Source of the DNA: Maritalea mobilis
GTDB lineage: Bacteria > Pseudomonadota > Alphaproteobacteria > Rhodobacterales > Rhodobacteraceae
Direction: 5' to 3'
Length of the DNA: 64,000 nt
NCBI RefSeq assembly: GCF_019800885.1
Contig: NZ_JAHVKE010000003.1
Coordinates: 1 to 64,000 of the forward strand
Shown here: piece after piece, positions 55,054 through 64,000 of the stretch
Position numbering within the stretch: position 1 is the stretch's first letter
Layout: the number at the start of each line of letters is the position of its first letter
Translations under genes and position numbers: made by a program
The notes under the pieces: generated by a model
Told to the model about the DNA's origin: nothing
Database searches by the model: none
The model's input: only the letters and a program-made list of their open reading frames with translations

Positions 55054-55698
55054 TCAGAACGGGTGTGGCCGTCCGTCCCATGTCTCGAAACAGCCCGTCG
55101 TCTCCAGCGACAGGGCGTCGAACCGCGCGATCAGTCCCGATACGCTGTCGTCCAGGCCGATATCGGCGGCCTCGGTGCCCATGTCGGTGCGGACCCAACC
55201 GGGGTGATAGATCCCCACCGCGATCCCGCGCGGGCGCAGGTCGGTGGCGAGGTTCCGGCCCAGGTTCAGCGCCGCGGCCTTGGAGGCGCGGTAGATGTAG
55301 CTTCCCCCCGGTGCCCGCGTGTCCGACCCCATCTGGCTGGAGATGATGGCGATTTTCGGGGCGGCGGATTTCGACAGGTTCGGCAGAAGCGCCTGCACCG
55401 TCAGGAATACGCCCGTGACGTTCACCGCAAAGACCTCGGCCCACATCTCGGGCGGATAGCCGGTGTCGAGCGATTGATCCTTGTCGGGATAAACCCCGGC
55501 ATTGCAGATCAACAGGTCGATGGCCTGCCCATCCAGCCCTTCGGCCAGCGCGCTGACCGAGGCCGGATCGGCCACGTCCAGCGGCGTGCAGCCCTCGGCG
55601 CTGCGGGCGGTCGCGATGACGGTTTCGCCGCGACCCGCATAGGCCTCGGACAGCCCCTTGCCGATGCCACGGTTCGCGCCGGTGATAAGTATCGTCAT
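55054..55698 (-). CDS. SDR-family oxidoreductase
   Basis: This 214-residue classical SDR has ITGANRGIGKG (cofactor loop), CNAG and the active-site Ser in IISSQMG with YRASK. The Tyr and Lys are intact, in contrast with the SDR at 6454-7194. NADP-dependent reduction of a carbonyl is likely; the substrate is unknown. A strong AGGAGGG precedes the ATG. It is divergent from the threonine dehydratase homologue. Confidence 0.86.
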   Translation of the reverse strand: MTILITGANRGIGKGLSEAYAGRGETVIATARSAEGCTPLDVADPASVSALAEGLDGQAIDLLICNAGVYPDKDQSLDTGYPPEMWAEVFAVNVTGVFLTVQALLPNLSKSAAPKIAIISSQMGSDTRAPGGSYIYRASKAAALNLGRNLATDLRPRGIAVGIYHPGWVRTDMGTEAADIGLDDSVSGLIARFDALSLETTGCFETWDGRPHPF

Positions 55699-55808
55699 GC
55701 CGTCCCTCCTGTCTGCCTGGCGCGACCCTAGGCCTCGCAATGGGCTGCATACAAGGCGGCCTGCGCAGGGTAGGCTTCGCGAAAACGCACCGCGCCCGGA
55801 GGTTTTCG

Positions 55809-56780
55809 ATGCAGTTCACCCGTTCCGACCTTGAACAGGCCCACGCCCTCGTCACCAGCCAGATGCTGCCGACCCCGCAATATTCATGGCCGCAACTGGC
55901 CGAGCGGTTCGGGGCCGAGGTCTGGATCAAGCACGAGAACCACACGCCCACCGGATCGTTCAAGGTGCGCGGCGCGATCACCTTCATCGACTGGCTGACA
56001 CGCACCCATCCCGATGTGCCGGGCATCTGCACGGCGACGCGCGGCAACCACGGGCAGGGGCAGGCGCGGGCGGCGGTAGCCGCCGGGCTGACGGCCAAGG
56101 TCTATGTCCCACGTGGCAACTCGGTGGAAAAGAACGCCGCGATGCGCGCCTTCGGGGCCGAGCTGATCAAGTTCGGAGAGGATTTCGACACCGCGAGGGA
56201 GGAAGCGTTCCGCGTCGCCGGGGAAGAGGGGCTCTTCATCGTGCCGCCGTTCCACGAGGAACTGGTGCGCGGCGTGGCGACCTATGGGTTCGAGCTGTTC
56301 TCGGCCGTACCCGACCTCGACACCGTTTATGTCCCCATCGGCTGCGGGTCGGGCATCTGCGGCACGATCCTTGCGCGCGATGCCCTCGGGGCCAAGGCCG
56401 AGATCGTGGGCGTCGTCAGTGAGAATGCCCAGACCGCCAAGCTGTCGGCCGAGGCGGGCCACCCGGTCGAAACGCAAACCGCCCGCACCTTCGCCGATGG
56501 CATGGCCGTGCGCGTCCCGGTGCAGGAGGCGCTGGACATCTACGGCGAACAGGCCGCCCGGATCATCACCGTCTCGGACGAGGAGGTGGCCGAGGCGATC
56601 CGCGTCTACTATCGAGACATTCACAATCTTGCCGAAGGGGCAGGGGCCGCGCCGCTGGCCGGGCTGATGCAGGAACGCGAGGCGATGAAAGGCAAGAAGG
56701 TCGGCGTGATCCTGTGTGGCGGCAATATCGACACTGACTGGTTCCTGACCGTGATGCAGGGCGGGGTGCCGCAGGTCTGA
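55809..56780 (+). CDS. threonine dehydratase / serine racemase-like PLP enzyme
   Basis: This 323-residue fold-type II PLP enzyme has the PLP lysine in GSFKVRG and a phosphate loop GCGSGICG in place of the usual GGGG. Substrate-site NHG is in RGNHGQGQ. The first gly-loop differs from BhcB, so it is a distinct paralogue. A dehydratase or racemase acting on serine, threonine or hydroxyaspartate is possible. Confidence 0.82.
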   Translation: MQFTRSDLEQAHALVTSQMLPTPQYSWPQLAERFGAEVWIKHENHTPTGSFKVRGAITFIDWLTRTHPDVPGICTATRGNHGQGQARAAVAAGLTAKVYVPRGNSVEKNAAMRAFGAELIKFGEDFDTAREEAFRVAGEEGLFIVPPFHEELVRGVATYGFELFSAVPDLDTVYVPIGCGSGICGTILARDALGAKAEIVGVVSENAQTAKLSAEAGHPVETQTARTFADGMAVRVPVQEALDIYGEQAARIITVSDEEVAEAIRVYYRDIHNLAEGAGAAPLAGLMQEREAMKGKKVGVILCGGNIDTDWFLTVMQGGVPQV

Positions 56781-56783
56781 GGG

Positions 56784-56823
56784 ATTTCGCCTCCGGCGGG
56801 AGTTTTCTTGCCAAGATGAAGGG
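56784..56823. repeat. hairpin-bearing intergenic sequence
   Basis: The segment with CGCCTCCGGCGGGAG immediately after the dehydratase stop forms a short hairpin and is followed by CTTGCCAAGATGAAG. I recall similar sequences repeated at gene ends in other Roseobacter genomes, so it may be a dispersed terminator-like repeat; copy number cannot be judged here. Confidence 0.35.
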
Positions 56824-56873
56824 GCAGGCGCGACGTTCCGGGCCTGACGGGGCCGGTCGAACGGTCCGGGTCG

Positions 56874-57554
56874 TCAGGGCAGGTGGCGCGCGGCCTCTGT
56901 CCGGGCCCACGTCTTCAACCGGTCGCCATGCGCGTCGAGGAAAGCGCGGGCGCGCTCGGGGTCTTTCTTCGACAGGTCGCGGACCCACCACGCGACGGCT
57001 TTCTGGATGAACCAGTCTGGATCATCTGCATATCCCGCGCACCAGCCGAGGATGCGATCACGCGCCGCTTGCTCGACTGCGCTCGGGTGGCGCGACTTGG
57101 TGAAGGGCAGGGTGAAGACCAGCGCGGCGCGGCGGGTCCACATGTGGTCGGACCGGGTCCACGGCTCGATCTCGTCCAGCCGGTCCGGGGCGGCCACCAC
57201 GCGCTTGGCCCCGGCTTGCGCCACGGCATCGGCGATGGCCCAGCTGTCGAACTCTGGCACGAACCCTGTCAGGCAGTCCCATGCCGCGCCGTCATCGGGT
57301 CGGATGCGCGCCTGAAGGAACAGTTTGGCCGCCGCGATCCGCGCCTCGTAGATGTTGCTGGCCCAAAGCCCCTTGGCCAGCGCGACGCGCGAGGCGAGGT
57401 CCGTTGACTTGCGCCACTCGGTCGCCAGTTCGGCAACGCGTCCGTTCGACAGGCCCAAATATTCTCTGTCGACCTTGTGATAGGCGTGCATCTGCGCCGC
57501 GCGATCCGGGTCGCGCTCGGCCTGCAGGGCGGTAAGCGCGGCATCGGGCGTCAC
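56874..57554 (-). CDS. DNA alkylation repair (AlkD-like HEAT-repeat) protein
   Basis: This 226-residue protein starts at GTG overlapping the upstream GNAT stop (GTGA). It is made of HEAT-like helical repeats of the AlkD family, with the active-site region IQKAVAWWVRDLSKKDPERARAF. AlkD removes alkylated purines from DNA. The GTG start is chosen for the 4-base coupling; a longer open frame would run into the GNAT gene. Confidence 0.8.
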   Translation of the reverse strand: MTPDAALTALQAERDPDRAAQMHAYHKVDREYLGLSNGRVAELATEWRKSTDLASRVALAKGLWASNIYEARIAAAKLFLQARIRPDDGAAWDCLTGFVPEFDSWAIADAVAQAGAKRVVAAPDRLDEIEPWTRSDHMWTRRAALVFTLPFTKSRHPSAVEQAARDRILGWCAGYADDPDWFIQKAVAWWVRDLSKKDPERARAFLDAHGDRLKTWARTEAARHLP

Positions 57555-58147
57555 CGGGGCCGCTCCAACTGCCAGTCGAGATGGCTGCGCACCGCGGGCC
57601 ATTCGGGTGCGGTGATCGAATAGACCGCCGTGTCGCGCAACGTGCCGTTCGGCATCCGCATATGCGCCCGCAAGATCCCGTCCAGCTGCGCCCCCAGCCG
57701 TTCGATGGCGCGGCGCGACTGGGTGTTCAGCCGATGCGTGCGAAACTCGACCGCCGTGCAGCCCCAGACCTCGAAGGCATGGCCCAGCATCAGCCGCTTG
57801 GCCTCGGTGTTCACAGGCCCGCGCTGCGCCGAGGGCGCGATCCAGGTCGAGCCGATCTCGACCCGCGGCAGGCCCGCGTCGATATTCATGTAGGTGGTCA
57901 TGCCAACGGCGCGCCCCCCGGCGTCGAGGGTTGCGAACGGCACCATGCTGCCGGCGGCCTTCAAGGCGAGGCGTCGGTCGATCTCGGTCGCCATGCCCTG
58001 CGGCGATGGAACGGTTGTGTACCACAGACGGTCCAGCGCCCCCTCGGCCGAGGCGGCAGACAGCGCCTCGGCGTGGTCGTGGGACAGCGGCACAAGCTGC
58101 ACGAAACGACCGCTCAACGTGAGGTTGGCGGAACCCGGCAAGCTCAT
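57551..58147 (-). CDS. GNAT-family N-acetyltransferase (RimJ/RimL-like)
   Basis: This 198-residue acetyltransferase resembles RimJ/RimL-type enzymes: IGSTWIAPSAQRGPVNTEAKRLMLGHAFE, GCTAVEFRTHRLNTQSRRAIERLGAQLDGILRA split by the family's acetyl-CoA contacts. Its target is not determined. The start overlaps the glmS stop by 4 bases (ATGA), and its stop overlaps the AlkD-like GTG, so the three minus-strand genes are coupled. Confidence 0.83.
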   Translation of the reverse strand: MSLPGSANLTLSGRFVQLVPLSHDHAEALSAASAEGALDRLWYTTVPSPQGMATEIDRRLALKAAGSMVPFATLDAGGRAVGMTTYMNIDAGLPRVEIGSTWIAPSAQRGPVNTEAKRLMLGHAFEVWGCTAVEFRTHRLNTQSRRAIERLGAQLDGILRAHMRMPNGTLRDTAVYSITAPEWPAVRSHLDWQLERPR

Positions 58148-59955
58148 TCGACCGTCACCGACTTGGCGAGGTTGCGCGGCTGGTCCACGTCCGTGCCCTT
58201 GTGCAGCGCCGTGTGGTAGGCGATGAGTTGCGCCGGAACCGCGTAAAGCATCGGGGCAAAGATCGGGTCGATCCTCGGCATGACCAGCGACTGCCAGACC
58301 CCATCCCCGGCGATCTCGGCGCCTTCGGCATCGGTGATCAGCCAGACGCGTCCCTCGCGGGCCAGCACTTCCTGCATGTTCGACACGGTCTTGTCGAACA
58401 GGGCATCGCGCGGGGCCATGACGATCACCGGCACCGTCTTGTCGACCAGCGCGATGGGGCCGTGCTTCAGTTCGCCGCTGGCATAGCCCTCGGCATGGAT
58501 ATAGCTGATTTCCTTGAGTTTCAGCGCGCCCTCCAGCGCGAGCGGGAACATCGCCCCGCGCCCGAGGAACAGGACCGAGCGCGCCTCGGCCAGCTTGCCG
58601 GTGCGTTTGTGGATGCGATCCTCCAGCGCGAGGGCCTGGTTGATCAGGCCCGGCAGGCCACGCAGCGTTTCCAGCAACTCCGCCTCGCGCGCCGCGTCGA
58701 TGCGGCCCCGCTGGCGGGCGGCGAGGATGGCGAGGTTCGCCAGAACGCCCAACTGGTTCATGAAGGCCTTGGTCGAGGCGACGCCCACCTCGATCCCGGC
58801 GAGGATCGGCAGGGCAAGGTCGCTTTCGCGCGCGATGGAGCTTTCGGGCACGTTCACCACCGAGACGATCCGCGCGGCCTTGCCCTGGGCGTAGCGCAGG
58901 GCGGCCAGCGTGTCGGCGGTCTCCCCGGACTGGCTGACGAAAAGCGCGGTGGCCCGGTCCGACACGGGCGGCTCGCGATAGCGGAACTCGCTGGCGATAT
59001 CGACGTCGCAGGGCAGGCCGGCCAGTTGCTCGAACCAGTATTTCGCGACCGAGCAGGCGTAATGCGCCGTGCCGCAGGCCACGAGGATCAGGCGGTCGGT
59101 CTCGGCGAAATCAAGCGCGCCTTCGGGCAAGGCGACTCGCTCACCCGAAGAGTAATGGGTCAAACACTCGGCCAGTACGGTCGGTTGTTCGAAGATCTCC
59201 TTCGCCATGAAATGCTTGTGCCCGGCCTTGTCGATCTGCGCGGCCTGCGCCGAGATCGTCCGTGCGTCGCGGTTCGCCAGCCTGCCCTTGGCGTCCCGGA
59301 TCTCGACGCCGTCGCGGGTGACGAAAGCATAGTCGCCTTCTTCGAGATAGGTGATGAGGTTGGTTAGCGGCGACAAAGCGATGGCGTCCGAGCCCACATA
59401 CATCTCGCCGTCGCCATGGCCGATGCAAAGCGGGCTGCCCTTGCGCGCGGCGACGATCAGGTCCTCTTCGCCCTCGAACAGGAAGGCCAGCGCGAAGGCC
59501 CCTTCGAGATGCTTGAGCGTCTCGGTCGCCGCCTCGCGTGGGCTTTTCCCCTCATCGAGGAAAGACGCGCAGAGTTGCGCCACGGTCTCGGTATCGGTCT
59601 CGGATTCGAAGTTGCGGTCGGACAGGCGGCTGCGCAACTCGCGGAAATTCTCGATGATCCCGTTATGCACGACCGCGACGCGGCCCGTCTGGTGCGGGTG
59701 GGCGTTCTTGACGGTCGGCCCGCCATGGGTGGCCCACCGGGTGTGGCCGATGCCCGACTTGCCCGCCAGCGGGTCATGCACCAGCAGGTCCGAGAGGTTG
59801 TGCAACTTGCCCACCGCGCGGCGGCGGTCGAGCCGGCCGTCCTGCACCGTGGCGATGCCCGCGCTGTCATAGCCGCGATATTCCAGCCGTTTCAGCGCCT
59901 CGACGAGGATGGGGGCGACCTCGTGCTTGCCCAGAACTCCGACGATCCCGCACAT
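58144..59955 (-). CDS. glmS: glutamine-fructose-6-phosphate aminotransferase
   Basis: This 603-residue protein starts MCGIVGVLG with the N-terminal nucleophile Cys2, followed by the glutaminase domain and two SIS sugar-isomerase domains (CGTAHYA and SQSGETADTLAAL). It makes glucosamine-6-phosphate for cell wall and LPS. It lies 18 bases after glmU, so the two amino-sugar genes form an operon. No ribozyme is seen upstream. Confidence 0.97.
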   Translation of the reverse strand: MCGIVGVLGKHEVAPILVEALKRLEYRGYDSAGIATVQDGRLDRRRAVGKLHNLSDLLVHDPLAGKSGIGHTRWATHGGPTVKNAHPHQTGRVAVVHNGIIENFRELRSRLSDRNFESETDTETVAQLCASFLDEGKSPREAATETLKHLEGAFALAFLFEGEEDLIVAARKGSPLCIGHGDGEMYVGSDAIALSPLTNLITYLEEGDYAFVTRDGVEIRDAKGRLANRDARTISAQAAQIDKAGHKHFMAKEIFEQPTVLAECLTHYSSGERVALPEGALDFAETDRLILVACGTAHYACSVAKYWFEQLAGLPCDVDIASEFRYREPPVSDRATALFVSQSGETADTLAALRYAQGKAARIVSVVNVPESSIARESDLALPILAGIEVGVASTKAFMNQLGVLANLAILAARQRGRIDAAREAELLETLRGLPGLINQALALEDRIHKRTGKLAEARSVLFLGRGAMFPLALEGALKLKEISYIHAEGYASGELKHGPIALVDKTVPVIVMAPRDALFDKTVSNMQEVLAREGRVWLITDAEGAEIAGDGVWQSLVMPRIDPIFAPMLYAVPAQLIAYHTALHKGTDVDQPRNLAKSVTVE

Positions 59956-59973
59956 GGGGTTTCCTTTCCTGCT

Positions 59974-61341
59974 CTAGCCCTTGGCCTTTTCGGCCTTTAT
60001 CGCGCGCAGACGGTCCATCAGGCGCACCGCCAACCCTGCCTTGTTCACCTGTTTCGCCCGCCCCAGCGCCAAGGCCCCTTCGGGCACATCGCTCGTGATG
60101 ACCGAGCCCGATCCCGTCATCGCGTTGTCGCCCACCGTCACCGGCGCCACCAGCATCGTGTCCGACCCGATGAAGGCGTTCTTGCCCACAACCGTGCGGT
60201 GCTTGAAGACGCCGTCGTAATTGCAGGTGATCGTGCCCGCGCCGACATTCGTGCCGTCGCCGATCTCGGCATTGCCGATATAGGTCAGGTGGTTGACCTT
60301 GGTGCCTTCGCCGATCAGCGAGGCCTTCACCTCGACGAAATTGCCGATATGGGCGTTATTGCCGATCTCGGCTCCGGGGCGCAGCCGGGCATAGGGGCCG
60401 ACGATGGCGCCCGCGCTGACATGGGCGTCTTCCAGATGAGAGAAGGCCCGGATCGTCGCGCCGGACTCGACCGTCACGCCGGGCCCGAAGACCACGTAAG
60501 GCTCTATCACCGCATCGCGCCCGACCCAGGTATCCGCCGACAGGATGACCGTCTCGGGCGCGGTCATGGTCACGCCGTTTTCCAGTACCTCGGCCCGTTT
60601 CATGGCCTGGAACTGGGCCTCGGCCGCGGCCAGCTCGGCACGCGAATTGACCCCGAGCGTCTCGGCCTCGGAACACAGGACCGCCGTCGCCGACAGGTCG
60701 CGGCTCGCGGCAATCTCGGCGAGGTCGGTCAGGTAGTATTCGCCGGCGGCGTTGTCGGTATCCACCTGACCCAGCAGGTCCATCAGCAGGCGCGCATCGG
60801 TGGCCAGCAGACCCGAGTTGCACAGGTCGATCCCAAGCTGTTCGGGCGTCGCATCCTTGGCCTCGACGATGCGCACCAGCCGCTCGCCTTCCATCATCAG
60901 CCGCCCGTAGCGCCCGGGATCGGCGGCGCGAAAGCCCAGAACGACCATGTCATGGACGGCGCGGGCCGCCTGCATCCGGCGCAGCGTGTCCTCGCTGACG
61001 AAGGGGGTGTCGGCATAAAGCACGACGGCATCGCCCTGGAACCCTTCAAGCGCCGGGGCTGCCTGCAATACCGCGTGCCCGGTGCCGAGTTGCTCCTCTT
61101 GCCGCACGCAGACCGCCTCTGGCGCGATCTCCTCCAGCGCGGCCTCGACCTCCTCGGCGCCGTGGCCCGTGACCACGACGATGCGCGATGGCTCCAGCGC
61201 GCGGCCCGTCGCCAGGGCATGGGCGATCATCGGCGCACCCCCGATCGGATGCAGCGGTTTCGGAAGGTCCGAGTTCATCCGCGTGCCGGCGCCTGCGGCC
61301 AGGACGATCAAAGCGACAGGGCGATGGGGGTCGTGCGCCAT
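59974..61341 (-). CDS. glmU: bifunctional GlmU uridyltransferase/acetyltransferase
   Basis: This 455-residue enzyme has the N-terminal pyrophosphorylase domain (LAAGAGTRMNSDLPKPLHPI) and a C-terminal left-handed beta-helix acetyltransferase (IGNFVEVKASLIGEGTKVNHLTYIGNAEIG in hexapeptide repeats). It makes UDP-GlcNAc from the product of GlmS. The start MAHDPHR is preferred; an in-frame ATG further up is possible. The divergent neighbour is a phosphatase gene. Confidence 0.96.
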   Translation of the reverse strand: MAHDPHRPVALIVLAAGAGTRMNSDLPKPLHPIGGAPMIAHALATGRALEPSRIVVVTGHGAEEVEAALEEIAPEAVCVRQEEQLGTGHAVLQAAPALEGFQGDAVVLYADTPFVSEDTLRRMQAARAVHDMVVLGFRAADPGRYGRLMMEGERLVRIVEAKDATPEQLGIDLCNSGLLATDARLLMDLLGQVDTDNAAGEYYLTDLAEIAASRDLSATAVLCSEAETLGVNSRAELAAAEAQFQAMKRAEVLENGVTMTAPETVILSADTWVGRDAVIEPYVVFGPGVTVESGATIRAFSHLEDAHVSAGAIVGPYARLRPGAEIGNNAHIGNFVEVKASLIGEGTKVNHLTYIGNAEIGDGTNVGAGTITCNYDGVFKHRTVVGKNAFIGSDTMLVAPVTVGDNAMTGSGSVITSDVPEGALALGRAKQVNKAGLAVRLMDRLRAIKAEKAKG

Positions 61342-61473
61342 TTCTTCGGGTTTCCCTTGTTTTCTTTGCGTTCTATCCAAGGACACGAAGGGTGCCAAGC
61401 AGGGGCCCGGTCACTTTGCCCGACAGGCTGTTTCAGCGATGGGCAAAAAGACGCCGAAACCGAGAGGGCAGCC

Positions 61474-62142
61474 ATGACGCGCACCGTGATCTTCGACCTC
61501 GATGGAACGCTGGCCGATACCAGCGGCGACCTGATCGCGGCGGCCAACATGGCCCTGTCCGAGATGGGATTTGCCCCGCAATTGAACCGGGGGCAGGATG
61601 ATGCCACCGCCTTTCGCGGCGGGCGCGCCATGCTGCGGCTGGCCGCCGAGCGCATGGCGCTGGCCGAGGCCGAGGCGATGATCGAACGGGGCTACCCCCT
61701 GCTGCTCGACGCCTATGGTCGCGACATCGACCGCCATACCAGCCTCTATCCCGGCGCGATGGCGGCGGTGGGCCGCTTGCGCGCGGCGGGTGTCGCGGTG
61801 GGCATCTGCACCAACAAGCCGGAGGGGCTGGCCATCCAGTTGCTCGATCGCCTCGGGATCTCGGATCAGTTCGCCTCGCTGATCGGGGCCGACACCCTGC
61901 CCACGCGCAAACCCGACCCGGCCCCGTACCTTGCTGCGGTCGATGCGGCGGGCGGGGCGCTGGAGCGGTCTTTCCTCGTGGGCGATACCGAGACCGACCG
62001 GAAAACCGCGCGGGCGGCGGGTGTGCCATGCGCGCTGGTCACCTTCGGGCCGACCGGTCGCGCCGTGGCAGAGCTTGAACCCGAGGCGCTGGTCGATCAC
62101 TTCGACGCCTTCGATACGGTCGTCGCGCAGCTTCTTCCCTGA
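61474..62142 (+). CDS. gph: HAD phosphatase, phosphoglycolate phosphatase-like
   Basis: This 222-residue HAD-superfamily phosphatase has motif I FDLDGTLADT, motif II ICTNKP, Lys in TRKPDP and motif III VGDTETDRKTA, with an alpha-helical cap. Phosphoglycolate phosphatase is the usual annotation, and it would supply glycolate to the bhc cycle. The substrate is not proven. It starts 132 bases from divergent glmU. Confidence 0.82.
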   Translation: MTRTVIFDLDGTLADTSGDLIAAANMALSEMGFAPQLNRGQDDATAFRGGRAMLRLAAERMALAEAEAMIERGYPLLLDAYGRDIDRHTSLYPGAMAAVGRLRAAGVAVGICTNKPEGLAIQLLDRLGISDQFASLIGADTLPTRKPDPAPYLAAVDAAGGALERSFLVGDTETDRKTARAAGVPCALVTFGPTGRAVAELEPEALVDHFDAFDTVVAQLLP

Positions 62143-62180
62143 GCTTGACGCGCAGGCTCTTCGGGCAAAAGGTGCCTCGC

Positions 62181-63389
62181 ATGGACAAACCCGTTTTCAC
62201 CGGCAGCTTCACCCAGCAAGAGCCGATCCCCGAGGCCGCCATCGAGGCCGCCATTGGCGTCATGCGCTCGGGGCGTCTGCATCGTTACAACCTCGCCGAG
62301 GGAGAGGTGGGCGAGGTGGCCTTGCTGGAACAGGAGTTCGCGGCCTTCACCGGGGCGAAATATTGCCTTGCCGTGGCCTCGGGCGGATATGCCATGTCCT
62401 GCGCCTTGCGCGCGCTCGGTGTTGGGCCGGGCGACAAGGTGCTGTCCAACGGATTCACCCTCGCCCCGGTGCCCGGTGCCATCGCCAGTGTCGGGGCTGA
62501 GCCCGTTTTCGTCGAAACGACCGAGGCGCTGACCATCGACCTCGATGACCTCGCCGGACAGATCCGGCAGAGCGGCGCGAGAGTGCTGCTGCTCAGCCAC
62601 ATGCGCGGGCATATCTGCGACATGGATCGCCTGATGCAGATCTGCGACGCGGCCGGTGTCGCGGTGATCGAGGATTGCGCTCATACCATGGGCGCGGCCT
62701 GGGACGGAGTGCCCTCCGGCCGCCATGGGGTGATCGGCTGTTACTCGACCCAGACTTACAAACACATCAATTCCGGCGAGGGCGGATTGCTGATCTCGGA
62801 TGATGACGAGGTCATGGCCCGCGCTGTATTGTTGTCGGGAAGCTACATGCTTTATCCCCGTCACACCGCCAGGCCGCCTGTGGAAACGTTCGAAAAGGTA
62901 AAGTGGATCACGCCGAACGTGTCGGGGCGCATGGACCATTTGCGCGCCGCGATCCTGCGTGTTCAACTGGCCGACCTGCCGCGCCAGGTGGCGCGTTGGA
63001 ACGCGCTCTACGAGGTCGTGGAGGATGGGCTCCGCAACACCGCCGGGTTGCAGGTGATCGAACGCGACCCGAAGGAAGCCATCGTCGGCTCGTCCATCCA
63101 GTTCCTGTTGCCGGGCGCAGCGCCCGAGACGATCACGCCGGTCCTTCGCGGCTGTGCCGCGCGCGGTGTCGAGTTGAAGTGGTTTGGCGCGAAAGAGCCC
63201 GTCGCCTTCACCTCGCGCTACGACAGCTGGAGATACGCGAGGCCCAGGTCCCTGCCGCGCACCGATGCGATCCTGGCCGGGTTGCTGGACATGCGCCTGC
63301 CGCTGACATTCTCGACCGGGGACGCGGCCCAAATCGCCGAGATCATTCGCGATGAGGTTGGGCAAGCGCACCATCAGGCGGCGGTCTAG
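62181..63389 (+). CDS. DegT/DnrJ/EryC1-family aminotransferase
   Basis: This 402-residue PLP enzyme is of the sugar-aminotransferase family. The lysine is in QTYKHINSGEGG and ASGGYAMSCAL binds the PLP phosphate; VIEDCAHTMGAAWDG carries the PLP Asp. Many such enzymes make amino sugars, but it has no other sugar genes beside it. The start MDKPVFTG follows AAGGTG; an upstream TTG is less likely. Confidence 0.83.
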   Translation: MDKPVFTGSFTQQEPIPEAAIEAAIGVMRSGRLHRYNLAEGEVGEVALLEQEFAAFTGAKYCLAVASGGYAMSCALRALGVGPGDKVLSNGFTLAPVPGAIASVGAEPVFVETTEALTIDLDDLAGQIRQSGARVLLLSHMRGHICDMDRLMQICDAAGVAVIEDCAHTMGAAWDGVPSGRHGVIGCYSTQTYKHINSGEGGLLISDDDEVMARAVLLSGSYMLYPRHTARPPVETFEKVKWITPNVSGRMDHLRAAILRVQLADLPRQVARWNALYEVVEDGLRNTAGLQVIERDPKEAIVGSSIQFLLPGAAPETITPVLRGCAARGVELKWFGAKEPVAFTSRYDSWRYARPRSLPRTDAILAGLLDMRLPLTFSTGDAAQIAEIIRDEVGQAHHQAAV

Positions 63390-63413
63390 GCCCGCCGCGG
63401 TCCACGCGAGGAC

Positions 63414-63477
63414 CGGAAATCTCGAGATTTCCGTCCAGAAAATCTTCAGATTTTCTTACGGTTTTCTCGAGAAAACC
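63414..63477. repeat. three consecutive palindromes between convergent genes
   Basis: CGGAAATCTCGAGATTTCCG (63414-63433) is a perfect 20-base palindrome. AGAAAATCTTCAGATTTTCT (63437-63456) has 9-base arms around TC. GGTTTTCTCGAGAAAACC (63460-63477) is perfect. They lie between the DegT gene and convergent pyrG and may act as a bidirectional terminator or a protein-binding array. Confidence 0.75.
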
Positions 63478-63487
63478 TCCCCTTCGG

Positions 63488-64000
63488 TCAGACGAGGCGC
63501 GAGTTTTCCTTCGCCGCGCGGATGAAATCGGCAAAAAGCGGATGCGGCTCGAAGGGTTTCGATTTCAGTTCGGGGTGGAATTGCACACCGATGAACCAGG
63601 GGTGATCGGCCACTTCCACGATCTCGGGCAACCGGCCATCGGGCGACATGCCCGAAAACACCAGCCCCTTGTCTTCCAGCGCATCGCGGTACTTGATGTC
63701 GACCTCGTAGCGGTGACGGTGGCGTTCCTCGATCTGGCAGGAGCCATAGACCTGCGCCACCTTCGAGCCTTCCTTCAGCACGGCGTCATACGCGCCAAGG
63801 CGCATCGTGCCACCTTTGTCGTCATCGGCCTTGCGCGTGACCTTGTAGTTGCCCTGCACCCATTCCTTCAGGTGGTAAACAACGGGGGTGAAACGTTTTT
63901 TCCCGGCTTCGTGGTCGAATTCCTCGGACCCGGCATCGCCCAGCTCGGCCAGGTTGCGGGCGGCTTCGATTACCGCCATCTGCATGCCGAGGCAGATCCC
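63488..64000 (-). CDS. pyrG: CTP synthase, C-terminal part (partial)
   Basis: The last 171 codons of CTP synthase are visible; the 5' part lies beyond the right edge. The glutamine amidotransferase domain shows the nucleophile Cys region ICLGMQM at the window edge and the His/Glu pair in GVQFHPEL. The enzyme makes CTP from UTP and glutamine. Confidence 0.93.
   Translation of the reverse strand, partial: GICLGMQMAVIEAARNLAELGDAGSEEFDHEAGKKRFTPVVYHLKEWVQGNYKVTRKADDDKGGTMRLGAYDAVLKEGSKVAQVYGSCQIEERHRHRYEVDIKYRDALEDKGLVFSGMSPDGRLPEIVEVADHPWFIGVQFHPELKSKPFEPHPLFADFIRAAKENSRLV

Noticed and set aside
58144-59955. glmS ribozyme upstream of glmS
   Set aside because: Only 18 bases separate glmS from glmU and no ribozyme-like sequence is present; the ribozyme is typical of Firmicutes.

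Overview
The window looks like chromosomal DNA of a high-GC alphaproteobacterium of the Rhodobacteraceae/Roseobacter type. Pointers are the beta-hydroxyaspartate cycle genes, TTT transporters, a pcm-tolC-PopZ-like block, a DUF6280-type protein, and neighbouring lysC and ptsP. It opens with a 35-base C run that is probably a contig-end artefact, and it ends inside pyrG.

Layout: (1) 67-4468 holds bhcC, bhcB and bhcA with the divergent IclR regulator bhcR; these assimilate glyoxylate/glycolate carbon, and bhcD must lie off the left edge. (2) 4549-6428 holds two small proteins (one NifX/NifB-like) and an AbrB-type membrane protein. (3) 6454-20317 is an organic-acid block: an SDR, a GntR regulator, a TctCBA transporter, an Ldh2-type dehydrogenase, a class V aminotransferase, a thioesterase, an enoyl-CoA hydratase, a CaiB CoA-transferase, a second GntR regulator, a MatB-type acyl-CoA ligase and an SLC13 permease. 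(4) 20589-26487 is a surface-glycan block: a pyruvyl transferase, a sulfotransferase, a GT2-GT4 fusion and an uncharacterised partner.

(5) 27021-32344 is a compact integrative element in the 3' end of tRNA-Cys. It is bounded by 44-bp direct repeats and carries a tyrosine integrase at the tRNA end. Its cargo is a nuclease-like protein, a 62-residue ORF and a 683-residue protein with a P-loop ATPase core and a C-terminal HEPN-like R-x4-H motif, in one tightly coupled operon. This is the best candidate for an undescribed system, most plausibly anti-phage defence. Four copies of TGTTTAGAC next to the two att cores look like integrase arm sites.

(6) 32574-64000 is mostly core genome. It includes pcm-tolC-PopZ-like-rhomboid, efp, tRNA-Leu and a methylthioadenosine/adenine salvage cluster (mtnP ... 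apt). A SulP transporter, a GMC oxidoreductase and ptsP follow, then a tartrate-dehydratase-like enzyme, lysC, a threonine dehydratase homologue, glmS-glmU, a phosphoglycolate phosphatase-like gene, a DegT aminotransferase and the 3' part of pyrG. Intergenic signals include BhcR-like and GntR-like operators, an attenuator-like hairpin in the tct operon, two hairpin terminators, a perfect operator-like palindrome upstream of a flavodoxin gene, and three consecutive palindromes between the DegT gene and pyrG.
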